This document shows, piece by piece, positions 34,579 to 45,083 of a DNA stretch of 64,000 nt. Positions within the stretch are counted from its first letter, which is position 1, and every line of letters starts with the position of its first letter. This DNA is from Verrucomicrobiota bacterium (GTDB lineage Bacteria > Verrucomicrobiota > Verrucomicrobiia > Chthoniobacterales > UBA10450), in the NCBI GenBank assembly GCA_003219175.1, contig QHPU01000041.1, positions 61,784 through 125,783 on the forward strand. The letters run 5' to 3'. A program made the translations under genes and the position numbers. Below the pieces are notes generated by a model. The model saw only the letters and a program-made list of their open reading frames with translations, made no database searches and was not told the DNA's origin.

Positions 34579-35289
34579 TCAGCGAATTATATTGTTATCA
34601 TCGCGTAAAACACGCAGTGCAATCCGGCCCATCAGTGCCAGAATTGCCAGTGAGGCCAGCAATCCACAGCCCCAAACCCAATATTCGTAGGCTCGCGGAT
34701 GAGTTTCCCCGCGGGCCAGCCGCAACCCCAATTGTCCCAGGGTCCCTAGATAAGCGTATAGAAACAGCCCTGGCGCCTGGCCAATTGCGATCCAAACCAT
34801 GCACGTGCGAAAACGAATTTTGGTTAACCCGTAGAGATAGTTCATCAAACTGCTGGGAAACAGCGGATGCAGTTGACTGAGCAAAATCAACTTCCAGCCT
34901 TCTCGTTCCACCGCCGGTTCCAACGCATGAAGTCTCCGTGATTTTTCCAGACGACCTTGCAGCCACCGGCGCCCGATCGTCCGACCAATGAAAAATGAAA
35001 TCGCTGCACCGGTCACATTGCCGATCAACACAACGAGAAATCCCCACCATAAACCGAAAAAAAATCCGCCACCGATACTCAAAACGCCGCCCGGCAGCAG
35101 CAACACGTTACAACACGCGTAAAGAATCGGATAACAAATTGCGCTCCAAACGCCCCAGCGCATTACCCGTTGCTGGATCATCTCCAAAACTTCCGGGACC
35201 GGAAAAATGTTCCACAGCGCGACAATTATCCCGATCACACCGAGAACGGCGAAAAGTTGAAGCCAGACGACGCGGTTTGTTTTTTTCAA
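34579..35289 (-). CDS. TVP38/TMEM64 (DedA-like) membrane protein
   Basis: LLLPGGVLSIGGGFFFGLWWGFLVVLIGNVTGAAISFFIGRTIGRRWL. Confidence 0.88.
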   Translation of the reverse strand: MKKTNRVVWLQLFAVLGVIGIIVALWNIFPVPEVLEMIQQRVMRWGVWSAICYPILYACCNVLLLPGGVLSIGGGFFFGLWWGFLVVLIGNVTGAAISFFIGRTIGRRWLQGRLEKSRRLHALEPAVEREGWKLILLSQLHPLFPSSLMNYLYGLTKIRFRTCMVWIAIGQAPGLFLYAYLGTLGQLGLRLARGETHPRAYEYWVWGCGLLASLAILALMGRIALRVLRDDNNIIR

Positions 35290-35460
35290 GCGCGCCAGAC
35301 CATCTGCGCGTCACATCTTGCGTGCAAATCGGGCGAGGTCGCAGGAGCGATCGAAATGCAAAAACGGTGTAATCAGGTAGATACCGGTAAATTTAGCACC
35401 ACCAGCAGCGACGATTCACAAATTGGGACCGTATCTATCGTCAAGCGCGCTATTGCTCGA

Positions 35461-36384
35461 CTAGACACTCTGGGCCTGTGCGTTCGAACGACGCGGAATA
35501 CCAAGGCTGTCAAAAATTATCCGCGTGGCGTCGGAGCGATTGAGCGTGTAGAAGTGAATGCCAGCCACATTGTTATCCAAAAGATCGTGGCATTGTTCCA
35601 GGGCGAAATGAACACCTACTCGCCTGACCATTTCAGGATCGTTCGCGCATCGCTGTAAGGCACGCAGAAGCCTGGCTGGGAAGCGCGTACCACCGGCCAG
35701 CTCAGCGATGCGATTGAGTCCACTCATGGAGGTGATCGGCATTATACCTGCGATAATCGGGACGTGGATGCCGGCGAGCGCACACCGTTCGCGGAAATCG
35801 TAGAAGTCGCGATTATCGAAAAATAGTTGTGTGACGATGTAGTTGGCACCAGCGCCGACTTTCGCTTTGAGATGATCCATTTCGACCAATCGATTCGGCG
35901 TTGCCGGATGTCCTTCAGGGAAACCGGCCACGCCGATCCCAAAACCGCGCTGATCGGGATGTGCGCCCGATTCGTTGAATTTGCGAATGAACTTTACCAA
36001 ATCGATCGCGTGTTGAAACGAGTTGGGCCATTTGTCGTACTCAATTTCAGGCGGTCTATCGCCCCCGAGTGCGAGAATGTTTCCAATCGCCGACTTAGCG
36101 TATCGAATTAAAATGGCTTCGATCTCTTCTTCGTTGTGACAGACACAGGTCAGGTGCGGGATCGGATCCAGTTTTGTGGTATGTTGAATGCGCTCGACAA
36201 GGTGATGGGTCAACTCTCGAGTTGAGCCACCGGCGCCATAAGTGACACTGACAAAGTGCGGCATGTAGGATTCGAGATCTCGAATCGTATGGTAGAGAAT
36301 CTCGGCCGCTTGCGGCGTTCTCGGAGGAAAGAACTCGAACGAGAAGGTGGGAGAGCCTCCTCGCATGATATCGGTGATGTGCAT
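35461..36384 (-). CDS. metF: Methylenetetrahydrofolate reductase
   Basis: FSFEFFPPRTPQAAEIL; VSVTYGAGGSTRE; HLTCVCHN; ALGGDRPPE; FFDNRDFYDFRERC; IIAGIMPITS. Confidence 0.96.
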   Translation of the reverse strand: MHITDIMRGGSPTFSFEFFPPRTPQAAEILYHTIRDLESYMPHFVSVTYGAGGSTRELTHHLVERIQHTTKLDPIPHLTCVCHNEEEIEAILIRYAKSAIGNILALGGDRPPEIEYDKWPNSFQHAIDLVKFIRKFNESGAHPDQRGFGIGVAGFPEGHPATPNRLVEMDHLKAKVGAGANYIVTQLFFDNRDFYDFRERCALAGIHVPIIAGIMPITSMSGLNRIAELAGGTRFPARLLRALQRCANDPEMVRRVGVHFALEQCHDLLDNNVAGIHFYTLNRSDATRIIFDSLGIPRRSNAQAQSV

Positions 36385-36533
36385 GATTCAAAGGCTATTT
36401 TCGTTCCTGCCGCGACTTTTGGTCAACTGAGCAAGCACATTTTTGACCATTGATCGTGGTCGCACCAAACTCGCGCAGGCATCCACGGTAATTCGAGGGC
36501 GGAGCTGTTTCGACAAGCACTCTCAGCAAATTC

Positions 36534-36992
36534 TCATGCCGGCGTCAGTTCCCATCGCCATACCACGCGATCATCTTCATCACGCGTTTCGCCAGCGAAA
36601 CCGAATCCTAGTTTCTGCAAAATGCGGTTAGAAGCGTTCTTCTCCGGCAAGGTAAAGGCAAAGATTCTGATGCCCGGCACGGTGGCTTGCGCGATTTCAA
36701 TCAGCTGCCGCGCCATTTCAGTGGCGAGACCCTGTCCTTCAAAGTCCGGAAAAGTAAAATATGCAATCTCGACCTCACGGTTACGCGGCGGTGAGCGAAA
36801 CGCGCAGGTGCCGACGACAATTTCATTTTCAAGAACCAGATAGCCAAGCCAAGGCGCGACTGAACCGGCGCTCCGGTAAAGGGCGGCCGTCTGCTGGCAA
36901 ACTTCTTTCGCAGTTTCGCCTAAATGCTGAACAGCCTTTATCGGCTCTCCATTTTTCCCGATTTCTACAAAAGACAGGCGCGAACGCTTCAA
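36534..36992 (-). CDS. GNAT family N-acetyltransferase
   Basis: VEIAYFTFPDFEGQGLATEMARQLIEIA...NASNRILQKLGFGFAGE; ATGA overlap with upstream gene. Confidence 0.88.
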   Translation of the reverse strand: MKRSRLSFVEIGKNGEPIKAVQHLGETAKEVCQQTAALYRSAGSVAPWLGYLVLENEIVVGTCAFRSPPRNREVEIAYFTFPDFEGQGLATEMARQLIEIAQATVPGIRIFAFTLPEKNASNRILQKLGFGFAGETRDEDDRVVWRWELTPA

Positions 36993-37837
36993 GGCAGAAT
37001 CGCAAAGACGCGCGCGGGAAAACCAGAGCCGCCTTTTGGCTTGGGGAAACTGACGACGACGATCGCGCCGGACTCTGGCACTTGATCGAGGTTAGTTAGC
37101 AATTCAATTTGATAATGATTGATACCCAAGATGTAGGCCTCCAGGGAATAATCGTCTTTCGTTGTCGCCAATCCCGGATCGGTATCGGTTGTTTCGTGCC
37201 CGGAGGCAGTAATTTTTCGTTCCTCGTACAGATATTTCAGCGCCGGCAAACTCCACCCCGGGTAATGAGCGACGCCCTGGTTGTCTTTGTTTGCCATTTT
37301 GGCAGCATCCGGCCAGCGCTTCGACCAATCGGTTCGCATCACCACAAACGCACCAAGCGGAATTGTTCCGTGGTCCGCTTCCCACTTTTTCAGGCGATCG
37401 ACCGTGAGGGTATAGTCGGGATTCTTTGCACATTCCTCGTGAACATCGATACAGACAAGCGGCAGGATCATTTCCTTGAGGTCGATTTGATCAACCGTGC
37501 GTAGACCTTTGTGAAAATGCGCCGGTGGATCAACGTGAGTGCCCCATTGACCGACGTGGGTAAAAACCTCTGCAAAAAATCCGTCGCCCATCGAAGCCGG
37601 TTGTTTCTTATACCAGTAGATTGTCTTCTGTTGCTCATCCGGAAAACCAGGCCAATGCGGAATCCCCGGCGCAAACTCGTGCGTTAGATCGATGAACTTT
37701 TTGCTAGCGAGAATCTTCTGCAGCTCAAGCAACGACGATTCTGGAGTCGGCCCACGTTCGTCGGCAGCTGAACCTGACCAAACCAGGTTAATTAAAATTC
37801 CGACACTAAATACAAGCCTTATGCCTGGAATCCTCAT
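36989..37837 (-). CDS. Cyclase family protein (KynB-like), secreted
   Basis: FIDLTHEFAPGIPHWPGF; THVGQWGTHVDPPAHFHKGLRTVDQI; signal peptide. Confidence 0.87.
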   Translation of the reverse strand: MRIPGIRLVFSVGILINLVWSGSAADERGPTPESSLLELQKILASKKFIDLTHEFAPGIPHWPGFPDEQQKTIYWYKKQPASMGDGFFAEVFTHVGQWGTHVDPPAHFHKGLRTVDQIDLKEMILPLVCIDVHEECAKNPDYTLTVDRLKKWEADHGTIPLGAFVVMRTDWSKRWPDAAKMANKDNQGVAHYPGWSLPALKYLYEERKITASGHETTDTDPGLATTKDDYSLEAYILGINHYQIELLTNLDQVPESGAIVVVSFPKPKGGSGFPARVFAILP

Positions 37838-38125
37838 ACGGACGCTGTTAACTCATTGTCCAAAAAGAAGCGAACAACTTCGAACAAGTTGTGATAATGG
37901 GCGCCCCCCTTTCCTTGTACGGCCGATATGCGTGAACCCTGCCCATTTATTCACATTGGCCTCAAGCAAAATTCGACGAAGTGTGGTACCCAACAAAGGA
38001 CCAATGTTGTTCCCAACATGAAGATGAATACTTCAATGGAATTCAAATATTATTTAATAGACTGTTTGTGAACAAATATTGGACTACCCGGGCTTTAATT
38101 TGGTCGTTCGATCGGCGCAGTAGCG

Positions 38126-38887
38126 ATGCATCACATTCTTGATCCGAGACGAGACCAGGCGTTTGCGCCCAAGCGATGCGCGCTTGCAATCATGACCAAA
38201 GCACCGCGAGCCGGGATAGTGAAGACACGATTACAACCACCCCTCAAAGCGGATGAAGCCGCTCAGCTGAATGTTTGTTTCTTGCGCGATATCGCTGCCG
38301 CGATCGTCAGCGCAGGACGAGAATCGAAAGGTGTCGCTGTTTTTACGCCCATAGACTGCGAGGCGGACTATGTGAATATTTTGCCATCTGATTTCATTCT
38401 CATTCCGCAGCGTGGCGACAGTTTCGGTGAGCGATTGATGAACGCCGCAAACGACCTGCTGCGCGGGGGTTTTGAATCCTGCTGTCTAATCAATTCAGAT
38501 AGCCCGATGGTAACGGCGGACGCATTTCGCCAAGCGGTGGTCGAGTTGCAAGGCGCTGACAATCGCATTGTGCTCGGTCCATCCGATGACGGCGGTTATT
38601 ATTTGATCGGGATGAGGAAAGCACATCGTCGACTTTTTGAGGACATCGATTGGAGCACCGAGCGAGTGTTTGCTCAAACGCTGGACCGGGCACGGGAACT
38701 AACACTAAACGTTCATGTCCTGCCTAAATTCTATGACATCGATGATGCAATGGCTTTGTGGCGTTTGTGTAGCGAGTTGCTAGATGAGAAGTCCGACGAT
38801 GTCGCGCCAGCGACAAGAGAGTTTCTAGTCGAGCTAGTTGGACGTGACGGACGCGAGCGGTTCTGCCCGTCTTCCGTTTCATCCTGA
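38126..38887 (+). CDS. TIGR04282/DUF2064-type transferase
   Basis: ALAIMTKAPRAGIVKTRLQPPLKADEAAQL; LINSDSPMVTADAFRQAV; VLGPSDDGGYYLIGMRK. Confidence 0.85.
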   Translation: MHHILDPRRDQAFAPKRCALAIMTKAPRAGIVKTRLQPPLKADEAAQLNVCFLRDIAAAIVSAGRESKGVAVFTPIDCEADYVNILPSDFILIPQRGDSFGERLMNAANDLLRGGFESCCLINSDSPMVTADAFRQAVVELQGADNRIVLGPSDDGGYYLIGMRKAHRRLFEDIDWSTERVFAQTLDRARELTLNVHVLPKFYDIDDAMALWRLCSELLDEKSDDVAPATREFLVELVGRDGRERFCPSSVSS

Positions 38888-39012
38888 GCTGCGTAGGATA
38901 ATGTCAGTCCGGCTCGGACCGAAGGATCTCACCATTTTAAAGAGCGAGCGCGCAAAGAACAAAGCACGATCCAGCGCTCGTTGTGAGATCCCTCGCTTTG
39001 CTCGGGATGACA
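38880..39012. repeat. TCATCCTGAGC...GCTCGGGATGAC palindromic repeat with a nested GTCCGGCTCGGACC motif
   Basis: Left arm CATCCTGAGC...GAAGGATCTCACC, right arm GAGATCCCTCGCTTTGCTCGGGATGAC; CAGTCCGGCTCGGACC lies inside the left arm. Confidence 0.7.
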
Positions 39013-39048
39013 AGGCAATATGGGGCGGAGCTAGTTGAAAACAACGCA

Positions 39049-40179
39049 GTGAAAAACCAGAAGCGAGCATTAGTCACCGGCGGAGCGGGCCTGATTGGTT
39101 CGCACCTCACAGATTTGCTCGTGCGCGAAGGCTGGCGGGTGCGAATCATCGACAACCTGGAACCAAATACCCACAAGCGAGGGAAACCGGCGTGGATTAA
39201 TCGAGATGCCGAATTTGTACAGGGCGATCTGCGCGATCAAGAGACCATCGAGAACGCGCTGCAGGATATCGACGTAATTTTTCATCAGGCGGCGTATGGC
39301 GGTTACATGCCGGAGATGGCGAAATACGTGCACGTGAATTCACTGGGCACGGCGCAAATGCTCGAACTCATTCGCGAAAGAAGTCTGCCAATCAAAAGAG
39401 TGATCGTTGCCAGCTCACAAGCGGTTTACAGCGAGGGCGCGGGCGAATGCCCAAAACACGGTCTCGTTTTTCCCAGGGTGCGCCCGGTGAAGCAATTGCA
39501 GGGCGGGGATTGGTCGGTGCGGTGCCCGATCTGCAATGAGCCGATTACGAGCGTGCCAACGCCGGAAGAGGCGCCTGTCGGTGGCGAAACGATTTATGGC
39601 TTAACGAAGGTCGATCAGGAAAAACTGGTGCTGCTTTGGGGAAAACAAATCGGGATCCCAACAGTCGCGCTTCGTTATTCCTGCACCTACGGGCCGCGAC
39701 AGTCGATCTTCAATCCCTACACCGGCGTGATCGCGATTTTCTGCACGCGTTTGCTCAACAGTCTGCCGCCTGTGTTCTACGAAGATGGAGAACAAACCCG
39801 CGATCTTTCGTTTGTGGAGGATATTGCGCGGGCTAATCTCCTCGCTGCCGAAACGGATGCGCTCGATGGGCTGCCAGTGAATGTCGGCAGCGGCAAAGCC
39901 GTTAGCGTGCGCGAAATTGCGCAGCGAGTTTCCGGTGCGCTTGGAATAAAGATCCAGCCGGAAATCAATGGGGAGTTTCGGCCCGGGGAGATGCGCCATC
40001 TGATCAGCGGGACGGAACGGATCCGGGCTGCGGGTTATGTTCCGCAGGTGGATTTGGAAGACGGACTCGGCCGTTATCTTGATTGGATTCGTTTGCAAAG
40101 CGACGTGCGGGATTACTTCAGCGAAGCCGCTGAAATTTTGCGCAACAAAGGAATAGTTCATCGCGTGACCGCGTCATGA
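39049..40179 (+). CDS. NAD-dependent epimerase/dehydratase with Cys-rich insertion
   Basis: ALVTGGAGLIGSHLTDLLVREGWRVRIIDNLEP; YGLTKVDQEKLVL; insertion CPKHG...CPICN; GTG start. Confidence 0.9.
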   Translation: MKNQKRALVTGGAGLIGSHLTDLLVREGWRVRIIDNLEPNTHKRGKPAWINRDAEFVQGDLRDQETIENALQDIDVIFHQAAYGGYMPEMAKYVHVNSLGTAQMLELIRERSLPIKRVIVASSQAVYSEGAGECPKHGLVFPRVRPVKQLQGGDWSVRCPICNEPITSVPTPEEAPVGGETIYGLTKVDQEKLVLLWGKQIGIPTVALRYSCTYGPRQSIFNPYTGVIAIFCTRLLNSLPPVFYEDGEQTRDLSFVEDIARANLLAAETDALDGLPVNVGSGKAVSVREIAQRVSGALGIKIQPEINGEFRPGEMRHLISGTERIRAAGYVPQVDLEDGLGRYLDWIRLQSDVRDYFSEAAEILRNKGIVHRVTAS

Positions 40180-40301
40180 CTCGGGAGGAAATTATTCTGG
40201 CGCATATCAGGCGCGACGGGTCGGGGCGCGCCGGAGAGCTACCGGCAGGCACACGACTGGGATTGCTCCAGCAAGTCGATCGCGAGCAATCGCTCTCGTA
40301 A
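40176..40301 (+). CDS. 41-aa microprotein ORF coupled to the epimerase stop codon
   Basis: ATGA overlap at 40176-40179; translation MTREEIILAHIRRDGSGRAGELPAGTRLGLLQQVDREQSLS; below the ORF-track length cutoff. Confidence 0.35.
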   Translation: MTREEIILAHIRRDGSGRAGELPAGTRLGLLQQVDREQSLS

Positions 40302-40309
40302 TTGTCGAC

Positions 40310-40996
40310 GTGTGGATTTCCGTTGTTATCCCAGTGTTGAATGAGGAGGAACCGATCGCGCAAGTCGTCCGCGAAGTGGTTGCGACGAAAATCCCGCGCG
40401 AAGTCATCGTCGTTGATAATGGCAGCACCGATCAAACCGCGGAACGCGCCAGAAACGCTGGCGCCCGCGTGATTTCGGCGGTGCGCGGATACGGCCGTGC
40501 CTGCGCCGCAGGTGTAGCCTCGGTCTCTGGCGAATGCGATCTGATTGTGTTTCTGGACGGCGACGGGAGCGATGTCCCGGAATTCATCCCGGCGCTGGTG
40601 GAACCAATCATCAATGGCACACATGATTTCGTGATCGGCTCGCGCACCCGCGGGAACCGCGAGACCGGGAGCATGAACGCGCAACAAGTATTCGCTGGGT
40701 ATCTGGCCGGATTTTTGATCCGCGCACTCTATGGCGTGCGTTACACCGACATGTCACCATTTCGCGCAATTCGGCGCGACGCGCTCCAGAAACTCGCGAT
40801 GCGCGAAGAAACCTATGGCTGGAATCTGGAGATGCAGATGAAAGCGGCCCGCTCCGCTTTGCGGACTCTGGAAATCCCGGTTGATCATCGATGTCGCACG
40901 GGCGGAGTGTCGAAGGTTTCCGGGACATTGCGCGGCACATTCGTGGCTAGTTTCCGAATTCTCGCGACGTTTCTGAAGATCGCGCTTGGAGGTTAG
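40310..40996 (+). CDS. Family 2 glycosyltransferase (dolichol-phosphate mannosyltransferase-like)
   Basis: ISVVIPVLNEEEPIAQVVREV; VIVVDNGSTDQTAERARNAGARVI; VFLDGDGSDVPEFIPAL. Confidence 0.92.
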   Translation: MWISVVIPVLNEEEPIAQVVREVVATKIPREVIVVDNGSTDQTAERARNAGARVISAVRGYGRACAAGVASVSGECDLIVFLDGDGSDVPEFIPALVEPIINGTHDFVIGSRTRGNRETGSMNAQQVFAGYLAGFLIRALYGVRYTDMSPFRAIRRDALQKLAMREETYGWNLEMQMKAARSALRTLEIPVDHRCRTGGVSKVSGTLRGTFVASFRILATFLKIALGG

Positions 40997-41020
40997 CCTT
41001 CTAGCCTGACTCGGCCGACA

Positions 41021-41094
41021 TGCTTCCAGCTTGTCGGAGATTCGACGGGCAAGGATGCCCATCGTCCGAGACAGGCAAGATGCCTATCTTCCGT
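41021..41094. repeat. Interspersed short hairpin repeat (GGGCAAGGATGCCC / AGGCAAGATGCCT units)
   Basis: Adjacent short self-complementary units GGGCAaggaTGCCC and AGGCAagaTGCCT. Confidence 0.55.
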
Positions 41095-41133
41095 TGCTTG
41101 TGCCGCACCCCTGCTCTTAGATAATTGCCAATA

Positions 41134-42693
41134 ATGATGACTCGATCCAAAGCAATGCTTTGCGGTTTTTTCGCCGGAGTTGTTGCTGGCATTGCCATGA
41201 CCTTTGCCATGCTCCTGCTGGCGTGGGCGTTCGACATTGCGACACCGCTCGTCATTCTCGGCGACCGTCTCAGTGTTTTCATTTCGCCAAAGCCATTCTT
41301 TTGGATCATGGGCCGGGTCGGCGGCTACAATCATTTGAAACAACTTGGCGTCGGCTCTTCCATGTTCGGCCAAATTCTGGTGGGCGCGATTGGCGGAATG
41401 GTTTACGGAATCGTGCGCCGCAAGGATCAGCAAATTCGATATCGCTGGACCTTCCTCATTTTTGTTGCGCTGCCGTTGATGGTTAGCGCAATTTTGTTGT
41501 GGCCGGTCCTTGGAACCCATTACCGCGGAATCCCCATCGACGCTGCGCGGTTGATCACGCTGCTTGGGCTCGCCATTTGTTTCCTGCTCTTCGAGCGCGT
41601 GCTTGTCCTTGGTTTCAATTTTCTAACAAATCGTGCACAAGCAAAGACCGCAACGGGCGTTGAATTCTCACCGCGGCTTGGTCGGCGCGCGTTTTTGTTT
41701 GGCACGCTCGGCGTTTTATTCGCGGGTGGAGGCGCCGCTATCGCGCGCAAGCTTTTTCAAATCGCGACTTTCAGCTATGATGGCACCCAATATAAAGGCG
41801 AAGGGATCCAGCCAATCACCCCGAACGATCAGTTCTACTGTGTGACCAAGAATGTGGTCGACCCGCGTGTGGATGGGGGCCTGTGGCATCTCGAAGTAAG
41901 CGGCCTTGTCCGGTATCCGCGGACCTATCGGATTTTGGATTTCAAGACCATGGAACTGATCGATCAGGAAACGACCCTGATGTGTATCAGCAATGGACTC
42001 GATGCCGGACTCATGAGCAACGCGGTCTGGCGTGGCATTCGCATGGCAGATCTGTTGCAGGCATCTTCTCCATTGGCAGGCGCGGAAAGGGTGCGGCTCC
42101 ACGGCGTCGATAACTACACCGACACTGTCCCGTTCGAGAAAGCGACGAACCCGACCACGCTGGTGGCCCTGATGATGAACGGAGTGGAATTACCGGACCG
42201 GCACGGTTTCCCCGCGCGCGCTATCGTCCCCGGTTACTTCGGCGAGAAACATGTGAAATGGCTCACCCGCATCGAAGTAACAAAAGCAAACGCGAAAGGC
42301 TTTTATGAAACGCAAGGCTGGGGTCCAAATTTTATCGTGCCGACGCGATCGCGTATTGATGTTCCGTATAACGAGATGTGGATAAAACTGGCGGAAGCGG
42401 CGAAGGGCGTGCCGGTGAAGGGCGTCGCGTTTGGCGGCGACCGCGGCATTTCGCGAGTGGAGTTCAGTTCCGACGATGGCGAGAACTGGGATGATGCCAA
42501 GATTGATTACCCGGGAACGAAACTAGGCTGGGCGCTTTGGAGTTTTAATTGGGAGCCGGACGAAATCGACGATTACACGCTGGTCGTACGTGCCACCGAT
42601 GGCGATAGCAAGGTGCAGGAATTCGAAGAAAATCGATCGTTTACTTCCGGTATCACCGGGTTTCACAAAATCGTGGTTCACGTCTTCACGTGA
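41134..42693 (+). CDS. Membrane-anchored molybdopterin-dependent oxidoreductase (sulfite oxidase-like)
   Basis: N-terminal TM helices; LIDQETTLMCISNGLDAGLMSNAVWRGIRMADLL; VPGYFGEKHVKWLTRIEVT. Confidence 0.88.
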   Translation: MMTRSKAMLCGFFAGVVAGIAMTFAMLLLAWAFDIATPLVILGDRLSVFISPKPFFWIMGRVGGYNHLKQLGVGSSMFGQILVGAIGGMVYGIVRRKDQQIRYRWTFLIFVALPLMVSAILLWPVLGTHYRGIPIDAARLITLLGLAICFLLFERVLVLGFNFLTNRAQAKTATGVEFSPRLGRRAFLFGTLGVLFAGGGAAIARKLFQIATFSYDGTQYKGEGIQPITPNDQFYCVTKNVVDPRVDGGLWHLEVSGLVRYPRTYRILDFKTMELIDQETTLMCISNGLDAGLMSNAVWRGIRMADLLQASSPLAGAERVRLHGVDNYTDTVPFEKATNPTTLVALMMNGVELPDRHGFPARAIVPGYFGEKHVKWLTRIEVTKANAKGFYETQGWGPNFIVPTRSRIDVPYNEMWIKLAEAAKGVPVKGVAFGGDRGISRVEFSSDDGENWDDAKIDYPGTKLGWALWSFNWEPDEIDDYTLVVRATDGDSKVQEFEENRSFTSGITGFHKIVVHVFT

Positions 42694-42714
42694 GGTCGCA
42701 CTCACGCGACGTCG

Positions 42715-42800
42715 GTCATCCCGAGCGGCAGCCGAGGGATCCCGCCGCGGAAGCTTTAAGGTAACCTTCATCGGGATCCCTCGGTTTCGCTCGGGATGAC
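42715..42800. repeat. 86-bp palindromic interspersed repeat (TCATCCCGAGC family)
   Basis: GTCATCCCGAGCG-gcag-CCGAGGGATCCCG paired with CGGGATCCCTCGG-ttt-CGCTCGGGATGAC: two perfect 13-bp blocks per arm. Confidence 0.9.
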
Positions 42801-42835
42801 AGGGAGCCATTCTTAGGACAACATTGGTTCTGTCC

Positions 42836-43981
42836 ATGAGCGCCAAAAATCATGTTTTTACTCTCGGCATCGAGGAAGAATTTGCCATCGTCGATCCCGA
42901 GACGCGCGAGTTGCGCTCGCACATTCATGAAATTTTGGATGACGGCAAAGTTACCCTCAAGGAGCAGATCAAGCCCGAGATGCATCAATCGGTTGTCGAA
43001 CTGGGCACGGAAATCTGCCGCGACATCGATGATGCCCGTACGCATGTAACGGAGTTGCGGAGTCGTCTGGCCGCACTGGCCGGGCGTAGCAAACTCAAGA
43101 TCGCGTCGGTCGGCACGCATCCGTTTTCGCACTGGCGTGATCAGCTCATTACCAAGGGCGAGCGCTACCAGGAGATTGTGCGCGACATGCAACTGCTGGC
43201 CCGGGCGAATCTCATCTTCGGATTGCATGTGCATGTGGGAATTCCCGATCGCGAGACCGCCATCCATGTCATGAATCAGGCGCGCTATTTTTTGCCCCAC
43301 ATTTATGCGCTCTCGGTTAATTCGCCGTTCTGGGTCGGCCACGATACCGGACTAAAAGGTTATCGGTTGAAAGTGTTCGAGCGTTTTCCGCGCACCGGCA
43401 TTCCCGATTCCTTCGAGTCGCTCTCCGAATACGAAGACTACTGCAAGCTGTTGGTGAAGACCGGTTGCATTGATAACGCGAAAAAAATTTGGTGGGACAT
43501 CCGCCTGCATCCCTTTTTCGATACCCTGGAAGTTCGAGTCTGTGATGCGCAGACCCGGGTGGATGATACGCTCGCCATCGCCGCTCTGATTCAGGCGTTG
43601 ATTGCGAAACTGCACAAGTTGCTTCGGCAAAACGTTACCTTCCGGATTTATCGGCGACGTTTACTGGACGAAAACCGCTGGCGCGCGTCGCGCTATGGCA
43701 TCGATGGGAAGCTCATCGACTTCGGCCAGGAAAGCGAAATGGAGACGCGCAGTTTAATTCACGAGTTCATAGAATTCGTCGCTGACGAAGTGGCGGAACT
43801 CGGGAGCCGGCGCGAGATGAATCACATCGAACGAATTTTGCATGAGGGCACCGGCGCGGATCGCCAGATCGCTGTTTGGGAACGGACGCACGATATGAAA
43901 GCCGTGGTCGATCACATCGTGGCGGAAACCTACCACGGCTTGAGCGAGATAAAGCTGGAAAAGCAAGCGACGGTGGCGTGA
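42836..43981 (+). CDS. Carboxylate-amine ligase (YbdK / GCS2 family)
   Basis: FTLGIEEEFAIVDPETREL; SVGTHPFSHW; FGLHVHVGIPDRETAIHVMNQARYFLP; RRLLDENRWRASRYG. Confidence 0.95.
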   Translation: MSAKNHVFTLGIEEEFAIVDPETRELRSHIHEILDDGKVTLKEQIKPEMHQSVVELGTEICRDIDDARTHVTELRSRLAALAGRSKLKIASVGTHPFSHWRDQLITKGERYQEIVRDMQLLARANLIFGLHVHVGIPDRETAIHVMNQARYFLPHIYALSVNSPFWVGHDTGLKGYRLKVFERFPRTGIPDSFESLSEYEDYCKLLVKTGCIDNAKKIWWDIRLHPFFDTLEVRVCDAQTRVDDTLAIAALIQALIAKLHKLLRQNVTFRIYRRRLLDENRWRASRYGIDGKLIDFGQESEMETRSLIHEFIEFVADEVAELGSRREMNHIERILHEGTGADRQIAVWERTHDMKAVVDHIVAETYHGLSEIKLEKQATVA

Positions 43982-44047
43982 ATTACGCTCTCGTCGATTC
44001 CTGTCATTCCGAGCGCAGCCGAAAGAGAGGACTTTAATTGCTGATCC

Positions 44048-44752
44048 ATGATTTCGTTCATTGTCCCGGCCTATAACGAAGAAACTGAGCTGCCCGGCAC
44101 TCTTCGCGCGATCCACTCCGCCGCCGTTGGTTACGAATACGAAATTGTGCTGGTGAACGATGGATCGACCGACGCCACTGCAGCAATCGGTGAACAATTC
44201 GGAGCGCGCGTGACTTCAATCGAGCGCCGACACATCGCGGCCGCCCGTAATGCGGGAGCAAAAGCTGCCCGCGGCGATGTCTTTATTTTTGTCGATGCCG
44301 ATACTCAGATCGGCCCGGAACATGTTCGGGGTGCAATGGAGGCGCTCGAAAACGGTTTTGCGGGCGGTGGCAGTCGTCTCGCGTTCGACGGCGAAATTCC
44401 ATCGTGGGGCAAAGTAATGTTCGATGTTTTCAGCGTGCTCTACTTCGGTCTCAATCTCGGTGCTGGAGCTTTTCTCTTCACGACGCGCGAGAATTTTTTT
44501 GCGGCCGGCGGTTTCGATGAAACCTATTTCGCAGGCGAAGAAGTATTTTTCACCGTCGCGTTGAAACGACTGGGAAGATTCAAGCTGTTGCGCGAAGCAG
44601 CCATTACTTCCGGGCGTAAATTGCGAATGTATTCCGGATGGAAAGTATCGGGCGGTCTTTTCTCTTTGCTGTTCGGCGGTCCGCGTGGAGTCATGTCGCG
44701 CAAAAAGCTCGACATGTGGTACGGCGGCGCGCGCGAGAAGCCGGTCAGCTGA
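44048..44752 (+). CDS. Family 2 glycosyltransferase (TIGR04283-like)
   Basis: MISFIVPAYNEETELPGTLRAI; VLVNDGSTDATAAIGEQFGARV; VDADTQIGPEHV. Confidence 0.9.
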   Translation: MISFIVPAYNEETELPGTLRAIHSAAVGYEYEIVLVNDGSTDATAAIGEQFGARVTSIERRHIAAARNAGAKAARGDVFIFVDADTQIGPEHVRGAMEALENGFAGGGSRLAFDGEIPSWGKVMFDVFSVLYFGLNLGAGAFLFTTRENFFAAGGFDETYFAGEEVFFTVALKRLGRFKLLREAAITSGRKLRMYSGWKVSGGLFSLLFGGPRGVMSRKKLDMWYGGAREKPVS

Positions 44753-44820
44753 ATCGTGAAAAATGATGGTCAGTGGCGTGGCGCCCGTGTAATGTCGCGG
44801 GCATCTAACCGCAAAAACCT

Positions 44821-45081
44821 ATGCTACACATTATTTGGTACATCATTGTTGGTTTCGTTGTCGGTCTGGTCGCCCGCGCGGTCATGCCGGGCGCGCAAAG
44901 TATGGGGCTGATCATGACGACAGTGCTCGGAATCGTCGGCGGCGTTGTCGGAGGATTCATTGGACGGCTCTTCTCCAAGCCGGAACCGGGCTCGGCCTTT
45001 CATCCGGCCGGGTTCATCATGTCAGTTATCGGGGCCATTATTGTCCTGTTTCTTTGGACGCGCTTCGTGCCAGCTGGGTAG
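44821..45081 (+). CDS. GlsB/YeaQ/YmgE family membrane protein
   Basis: IIWYIIVGFVVGLVARAVMPGAQSMGLIMTTVLGIVGGVVGGFIG. Confidence 0.92.
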   Translation: MLHIIWYIIVGFVVGLVARAVMPGAQSMGLIMTTVLGIVGGVVGGFIGRLFSKPEPGSAFHPAGFIMSVIGAIIVLFLWTRFVPAG

Positions 45082-45083
45082 AA